DNA of 64,000 nucleotides from Amoebophrya sp. A120 (lineage: Eukaryota; Sar; Dinophyceae; Syndiniales; Amoebophryaceae). Position numbers and translations under genes: made by a program. Location: contig CAJINV010000004.1 of NCBI GenBank assembly GCA_905178155.1, forward strand, positions 1,580,784 through 1,644,783. Reading direction: 5' to 3'. The notes below the pieces were generated by a model. That model was not told the DNA's origin. It made no database searches and was given only the letters and a program-made list of their open reading frames with translations. Of this stretch, positions 58,801-64,000 are shown piece by piece. How positions within the stretch are numbered: the stretch's first letter is position 1; the number at the start of each line of letters is the position of its first letter.

Positions 58801-59726
58801 CGAAGTACGTGGTTTTGTTCCAGCGCAGCAAGCACGTCTGGCAAGACTTGGAGGGCGTCTTACCCGTCCTCGCTGTGGATGTCGCGGATCTGTTCGGACC
58901 GCAAGTGCTGAACGACGAAAGATGTAGTAGTGCAAGTAGCGTGCTACAACAAGAAGAACAACTCCCAAGAAGGAGAGCTACGTCAACAAGTCGCAGCAAG
59001 AAAAAATTTGCTACGAAAAGAAGTCCTGACCACTCCAAAAATCCACCGGGCAGCAGAACCTGCCGCCCCGTGACGATTGCGAACGCGTTTTTGACCCTGA
59101 TTCGTGCGTACGGACTCAAGCCTGCGAAGACGCAGAAACTGACGATCGAGCGGTTTTGGTGGCTGATTAATGCCGCTGTGGAAATGAGTGCGTACTACGA
59201 GACCGTGATTCGGGGTTCGCGGGTGGATTTCTGGCACCAGATTAGGTCGTCCGCGTGGAGGTCCTCAAAGATGAACAAGCGGGACGAGTTCGAGTTGGAT
59301 TATCAAAAGTTGGCACAACCGGAAGAACAAAAGCAAGACCTTGATCATGTAGCCAACGCGGTTTCTCTGCATCGCAAGATGGAGGCCGCTTGGTTTGCGC
59401 GAATACAGGAGGAGAGTCTGTACGCGGGTGTTGGCACCCGCGTCCGGCTGCGCAGCCCCGTGGAGGATTTCTTAGAGGGGGCGGAAGGAACGGTTGTCGC
59501 GATCCATCCAGACAAGAAGGTTCTCGTGAAATTTTCCGGCTCCACCGCGCTGCGGCACCCTGAGTGGGCGGATGTCACTGCGGCACTGCCGCGGTCGGAC
59601 GTGCTGAGCCTGCACGGGGCAGAAGCAGACGACGTGTCTGTGTGCGACACGAGCTGTTTGATACACATTGCCAGCGTGTGGCGCAGGAGCAGGTGCAACG
59701 CAAGACCGGAATCGTGTCAAAATTAG
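46846..59726 (+). CDS. Giant unrecognised protein, about 3533 residues
   Basis: Exons 46846-48783, 49051-49446, 49703-50507, 50828-51879, 52064-54470, 54755-55865, 56154-56236, 56530-56731, 56905-57185 and 57400-59726 sum to 3534 codons. A basic N-terminus precedes VFVNILIAACAVVL, a likely signal or anchor. Residues 60-640 are disordered and acidic or Ser-rich. Folded-looking blocks follow: RRACRMALVSFACLGAEPFL, DIDALLCTHQFLREWYAQ, DASLFGMHIPKYGQVVNPEV, GTYVYLDWIPTRAIQPL, LRTIFNGISFAHCTPRLSLA, ERLLMVDRAHPLVPRDLINQ, RNGLHYFLAISGKDVENT, RLEHILVAASRLAKYVVLFQ, IERFWWLINAAVEMSAYYET and a C-terminal VGTRVRLRSPVEDFLEGAEG that recalls a KOW/SH3-like beta barrel. Long charged linkers separate them. 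I cannot assign a family. Eight introners and one GT-AG intron (56732-56904) interrupt it. Confidence 0.68.
48784..49045. mobile_element. Introner, family A, giant gene
   Basis: Flanks TGGCG and TGGCC, differing at a synonymous position (GCG/GCC). Phase 0. Interior reversed relative to 26148. Confidence 0.9.
49447..49697. mobile_element. Introner, family A, giant gene
   Basis: Exact ACGCG duplication, phase 0 (REWYA|QDPNAVR). Very similar to 8565 and 29016. Confidence 0.92.
50508..50822. mobile_element. Introner, family C, giant gene
   Basis: Flanks CGTGG and TGTGG differ at a synonymous site. Ends carry CCCCCCTCCCCATATCAAAA. Removal gives ENLEAVAHNKGREIS. Confidence 0.88.
51880..52058. mobile_element. 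Introner, family H, giant gene
   Basis: ACTTG duplicated exactly. Inverted ends about 43 bp long (TATCNCACAGAAAAA then GGCAGGTCAGATTTGTAATG) occupy half of the 179-bp element. Removal gives ETCVRNLAQLLTDTE. Confidence 0.9.
54471..54749. mobile_element. Introner, family B, giant gene
   Basis: GGCCT duplicated exactly. Phase 1 (WSFLA|SVEIYAKL). Interior is the reverse complement of the 25833/31846 subfamily. Confidence 0.92.
55866..56148. mobile_element. Introner, family A, giant gene
   Basis: AGAAC duplicated exactly. The left end is TGTGGATTGCAAAAATGTCT, so the usual TAT start has mutated. Interior as 26148. Confidence 0.88.
56237..56524. mobile_element. Introner, family B, giant gene
   Basis: TATTCTGAGTAAAAACGTCC ends. 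AGAGT duplicated. Phase 1. Only 83 coding nucleotides after the previous element. Confidence 0.9.
57186..57394. mobile_element. Introner, family A variant, giant gene
   Basis: Left TACCCATCGCAAATACGTGG, right CGGACATATTTGCAATCCAT. The flanks GTATG and CCCCC do not match. The frame is nevertheless kept on removal. Confidence 0.72.
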
Positions 59727-60668
59727 TGACTTGTTTTCTCACGTGAAAGTAGTAGGTGGGGGCTACTACTCTAGTGCTGTTTTAGGTAGTACGGCTAGAC
59801 ATAGTAGTGGTACATCAGCTGTACATACTATATTCGCGGCTGTGAAGCTCCTGCGAAGGGGCAGTTGGGTCTACATTATGCCATTGCATGACAACATAAA
59901 CATTACAATTACAAATAACGATACGGTTTCTGACCGTTCTATCTCGTGAATCTTACGTAGCAGTACATCCCGAATCTCAATTTCAAAGAAAAAAACCGAT
60001 CAAGAATACTTACGTCATCTAGAAGTAAAAAAGTGCTCCTATTAGGCTTAGTTAGGTGGAAGCGCTGCGCACTGCGGTCAAATGGGTGCTTATCAGTAGG
60101 CTTGTGGTCGCCGGTTTGACGGAATGAAATTTGAAAATCACAACCTTGAACGGGCGGCCAGCAGTATCTGGACGAATTTACTGACTGCAGGAACAAAATA
60201 AATGAAGATAACACGACGACCGAAATGGCGAGAAGCCGTCTAGTAGCACCGGCGATTTATCGATTCTCTCGTTGTCTTGTGTGAAGCTGAAGGTCAGCAG
60301 TTCTTATGGCGCAAGCCTCGCGCTCTCGGGGTCCTCGGAAAAACAATGTGGCTACTACTAAAAAATCACGCTCAAGATTATATGTAAACGCCAGCGATCA
60401 ACATGGATGATAACAAGGGTAGTAGTAGAGGCAGTAATGTCCTCACAGGTCGGTGAACAAAAGATTATCGCAGGTCGCTGAAGAAAAAGCACTTTCTTTA
60501 TGTTGGTAGAATACTAGATCTAGAGAAAAGTAAGCGCGTTCACACTGTTGCTGCATCCCACTGTAAGTACAACTCTGTATTCCGTTTTCTGCGTCGTTAT
60601 CAAGCCATCATCAGCTTCGGCTTCAATCAATTTTGAAACTCTGATGTGATGATCCAGAAAAGCCACCC
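59727..60668. other. Intergenic, giant gene to next gene
   Basis: 0.94 kb with no gene or introner seen. Confidence 0.5.
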
Positions 60669-62144
60669 ATGTTGCAAAGCACGACGCAGAACCTCCCAAA
60701 CCGGCTCCGGGACCGGGACCGGGTGCTAGCTGAACTTGGGCTGCCGGAGTTCCTGAAACCAGAGGACTTCTACCTTTCCTCAGCGGCTTCTACTTCCACT
60801 AGAGATTTTTGTTCCACTTCCAGCCGCCCAAAGAACTCTCGCGCTCGTTTCTCGCTCTACCTGCAATGCGGCGACTTCGACATAGACCTAAGAACCATGA
60901 AAGAGACTCCGAAGACACTGGTGTCCGAGAAAGGCTACCGCCGCATTGTTTTCGGTGACCACGTATGGATTGCAAAAATGTCTGGGTCTGGAAGATTGTC
61001 AGACTTGTCATGCAGGTTTTCCATGATCCATGAAGTCTGGCATGTAGGACATGGCTGCATGACAGAGTCTGCGAGACCTTTCTAATGCCTATCCTGCGTG
61101 AGAAACTGCCTCTCGATTAGGTCAAAAGTGCACAACTTTTGGCGATCATGCAGCACAGTTTTTTGCCTGATTCAGATTTAGCATGACAAGTTCCATCCTC
61201 CCAGACCTAGACGTATTTGCATTTGATACCACGGGCCCTATCTGGAATTCACGGCGGAGCAGATCCATCTCCCGAGCTTTCCCTTCGTCCGCCGGAAGCC
61301 ACACCACGCTTTCTACGATGAGCACTGGTTTATGCAAGACAAGTTCCTGAAGTCCTGCTTATTTTTGTCGAATCGTGAGAAGAACAAAAGTGTTGAGAGG
61401 ACCTCCGCATCAAGGTCTTCTGGAACAAGAAAAGCGACTCAGAATGATCTGACGGACGCGGAGTGGGCCGCGATTGACGATCACGCAGCAAAGGCTATTG
61501 CAGCGGAAGAAATTATGCGACCAGACACTGTACGACCCGCAGACCGGCGCGTGGTCGCACTATCGCCTCCAAGGTCGTTTTTAATACGCGAGCGCGAGTT
61601 TGCCTACCTCTACGCACAGAAACGGACCGTGGCGAGCAAGCCGAATCCCCCGCACACCGGGAAGTTTTGGTGCGACAACGACAGACCAGAAGGGTATGCC
61701 GATTATCAGGTGGGGTTTTTCTACCTAGAGTGCTCGAAGGAGGTGGTGTTGGTATTGAGGGATGAAGTTCATTTTGAAACTAAGAATAAGAATCAGAATG
61801 AGCATCCAGATCCACATACGCATCTTGATCATGTGGTGGAAGATCAACATATCAGCACCAACGCACAGTCATCTGCTTCGACTGCGACTTTCTTGACGCA
61901 AGAGCAGCTTCAAGAACAACAACAATGCTCATACGGTTCCGCTGAAAGTAGAACAAAGACTGCCACAGAAACGGTGGTGAAGAGTGGAGAAGATATGCCG
62001 AGAAAAGAAAAGCGTTCCAGATGGAACCGTGGCAAAGAAAAATCCGTCCTCCGGCATAGTGGCTGTGAGAAGTCCGCTGTGCGCCAAAGCGCGGGGTCTT
62101 TAGACAAGTTGCAGCTCTACTCCCTTGGCTTGCGGGGGCCGTAG
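60669..62144 (+). CDS. Unrecognised 401-residue protein
   Basis: Exons 60669-60963 and 61234-62144 give 402 codons. The ATG follows CACCC. The first 100 residues include FLKPEDFYLSSAAS and FSLYLQCGDFDIDLRTMKET. After the introner come GPYLEFTAEQIHLPSFPFVR, HHAFYDEHWFMQDKFLKS, DLTDAEWAAIDDHAAKAIAA, TGKFWCDNDRPEGYADYQVG and FFYLECSKEVVLVLRDEVHF. The tail is Gln/Lys/Ser-rich. The globular pattern suggests a real enzyme or binding domain, but I do not recognise it. Further 3' exons after 62144 cannot be excluded. Confidence 0.6.
60964..61228. mobile_element. Introner, family A, in the 60669 gene
   Basis: Left TATGGATTGCAAAAATGTCT. CCACG duplicated exactly. Phase 1 (VFGDH|GPYLEFTA). Confidence 0.92.
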
Positions 62145-62847
62145 TACGCTGTCATCTTCGCTCAGCTCGTCTTGGAAAGATTCTTGGAAAGATACTTACT
62201 CATTCTGTCGCACAGACTAGCAGACTTCCTTCGCACTATGCGATTGCGCTTATCGTGTCTATGTCCCTGGAGGAAAACAAGTCGAGTTTTCGTGGCGGAT
62301 CCATTTTCTGATCGTATTGCTGAAAATAAAACATCACTGGAAGAGTTTCAATAAGCTTCTACCAGCCGTAGCTAGCATGCTGCTGTTTGTAGTTTTTAGA
62401 CTATAAAGAATGAAGTGTCATTAGTGAAACTCTCTCGCTCGGGTCGTCGTGTATGCAGTCGCTGTCGCACCTAGTATGTAGGTAGTTCGTCTTGAGTTCT
62501 TTAAATTTCAATTGAGGAATATAATTCATACATCATCAATTTCAATTAATACCGTCGTGCCCGTCGTACAGCAAGAAGATTCGGAAAAGGCATGGGACCG
62601 ACAGGGTCAGGGACCAACTCGTGCTTCTCTATTATGGGTATACTCCGTGTGAGCTGCAACTTTCCCACGATAAAATAAAGCTCCTCAAGTAGTAGTTGTC
62701 CGCATAATTTCATGTATTACTTCCACAAGGACGGTTCTTCGAGGAAAGTTGAGAATTCTGTGGTTTTTGTTGAAAAAGTATCGTAAAGTTAAACTGAAAA
62801 GCAAAATTTCCTTCGATCAGATTTTCTAATTCTATATCTCGTCAAAA
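62145..62847. other. Intergenic
   Basis: 0.7 kb, AT-rich to the right. An open frame at 62172-62354 might be a missed 3' exon of the preceding gene, but no splice pair is clear. Confidence 0.4.
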
Positions 62848-64000
62848 ATGCCTTCCCTAGCGTCGTCCCAGCCACCTGCCACCGGGGTCGTGGTAGGTTC
62901 TGAGCCATCTTCACACAACAAGGTCGTGCTCACCATGGACAGCCAGCTGCTGGCTGCGTTTCTGAATTCCCGGCACGTCGAGCAGGACCGAGCTGTACCC
63001 CTCTGTTACACCACTGCTGCGGCCTACGTGGCGAAGCTCGACGCGTCGGCAAAACTGACCGACTGCAGCACTATCAAACGTCGCTTCCGGTTCCTGTTAC
63101 CCGCCTTGCTGCCCCTCCTTGATGTCGGAAATAAAAACCGAAAGAATGACGAGAAAAATAAATCGGAGAAAGGATCATCTTCGACTGGTCAAAATGGTGG
63201 AAAAGCTGCCGATAATTATCTCAGCAAAAATAAAGAGCCACCTCGTCGCCCATTTTTCCCCGGTACCCATCCTCTCGGCCTGTGGCATGCGCACTTGGAT
63301 AGCGAGGTTTCGCGCGCCGTGCAGCGGATGGCCTGTGACGCGGAGCGGCCGGGGATTTTGGAGGCCCTGTTGTTTCTACGGACCGCGGTGGACCACAGTC
63401 GTTTCAGTCGGCGGGAGCAGGACAATCATGATCATACTGATAAAAATGATAAAAAGAACTACGAAAATAACAAGACTTTATCCCACTTCATCCTCTACGC
63501 GAAGCAAGTTTTGCAACTTCTGGAGCAGGAGCGGAGGCTGTTCGATCTGTTAACGAGAAAGATCGTCTTGCCAGAGTTGGTTCGGTTGCACCTGCAGAAG
63601 GCGGTTGGGATTGTGGTGAAGCAAGGTGACCTTTACAAGGCGGAACCGGAAAAAAGAAGGGAGGTCGAGGTGGTGCTGGTGCAAAAAATGATCCCGTCAA
63701 GTAGTTCTATAGCAGGTGGAGTAGGAGTAAAAAGTAAAAGAGCAGCAAAACTACCTGTTGCTGGGCAGCAGCATCAGAAATCATCTTCCTCGTCGTCCCC
63801 ACGAGCTCACCTGGATTTCCAGTATCTGACGAAGGTGCAGCTGGAATACAAGCCGAATCTGGACACCGTCTCCGCTATGCGGGCCGAGATCGTGCGACAA
63901 CTATCGGAAACATTCAGCTCGGATGTGCTGGCAGTGGTAGGCTTTGTCTTGGACGAGCAGAATAGAGAACAAGACGTTCTTTCTACAAGCATAGACGGAA
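62848..64000 (+). CDS. Unrecognised protein, 3' partial
   Basis: ATG in the context GTCAAAAATG, then an uninterrupted frame to the right edge (384 codons and counting). Folded-looking parts are MDSQLLAAFLNSRHVEQDRA, STIKRRFRFLLPALLPLLDV, HPLGLWHAHLDSEVSRAVQR, LEALLFLRTAVDHSRFSRRE, SHFILYAKQVLQLLEQERRL, VLPELVRLHLQKAVGIVVKQ and AHLDFQYLTKVQLEYKPNLD. They are separated by Asn/Lys/Ser linkers, as often seen in parasite or dinoflagellate proteins. Mostly helical by eye. No introner in the part seen. Family unknown. Confidence 0.65.
   Translation, partial: MPSLASSQPPATGVVVGSEPSSHNKVVLTMDSQLLAAFLNSRHVEQDRAVPLCYTTAAAYVAKLDASAKLTDCSTIKRRFRFLLPALLPLLDVGNKNRKNDEKNKSEKGSSSTGQNGGKAADNYLSKNKEPPRRPFFPGTHPLGLWHAHLDSEVSRAVQRMACDAERPGILEALLFLRTAVDHSRFSRREQDNHDHTDKNDKKNYENNKTLSHFILYAKQVLQLLEQERRLFDLLTRKIVLPELVRLHLQKAVGIVVKQGDLYKAEPEKRREVEVVLVQKMIPSSSSIAGGVGVKSKRAAKLPVAGQQHQKSSSSSSPRAHLDFQYLTKVQLEYKPNLDTVSAMRAEIVRQLSETFSSDVLAVVGFVLDEQNREQDVLSTSIDG

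Overview
This window looks like nuclear DNA of a protist with compact genes cut by very many mobile introns. The best fit I can suggest is a syndinian dinoflagellate of the Amoebophrya type, because those genomes are known for introner elements with terminal inverted repeats, direct repeats and non-canonical splice sites. The assignment rests on this intron style and on ordinary eukaryotic gene families, not on a marker gene. Standard stop codons are used, and conventional GT-AG introns (donors such as GTACTT, GTATTT, GTAAG) coexist with the introners.

Layout, left to right: the 3' part of a WD40 gene (1-2593); an NTF2/SnoaL-like gene (3640-6582); an ER-type DnaJ chaperone with signal peptide and C-terminal KEEL (8249-15992); an unrecognised minus-strand gene (16375-17750); a ZRANB2-like gene with two RanBP2 zinc fingers (19124-22242); a GC-rich insert in intergenic DNA (22336-23387); a CPA1/SOS1-like Na+/H+ antiporter (24617-32454); a large Cys-rich gene split by a 5-kb insertion (33761-44718); a 3.5k-residue protein I do not recognise (46846-59726); another unknown gene (60669-62144); and a partial gene running off the right edge (62848-64000).

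The dominant signal is about 48 short elements (mostly 160-335 bp) inside coding sequence. They fall into at least nine families by terminal inverted repeat. Almost all start with TAT and end with ATA, and most are flanked by an exact or one-mismatch 5-bp duplication. Deleting the element plus one copy restores the reading frame. By this rule alone the antiporter reconstructs as 1499 codons from 12 elements, and the NTF2-like, ZRANB2-like, giant and 60669 genes also come out in frame once their few GT-AG introns are added. Elements of the same family occur in both orientations relative to the gene, so splicing cannot depend on one strand-specific internal signal. All families but one share an interior motif, TTTGTNATGC or its complement, repeated many times. 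No transposase was seen.

A second, rarer insertion type is present at three loci: 0.85-5 kb, often GC-rich segments bounded by unusually long direct duplications (39-70 bp). They lie in the first DnaJ intron, downstream of the ZRANB2-like gene, and inside an exon of the Cys-rich gene. These do not match the introners and are the least explained structures in the window.
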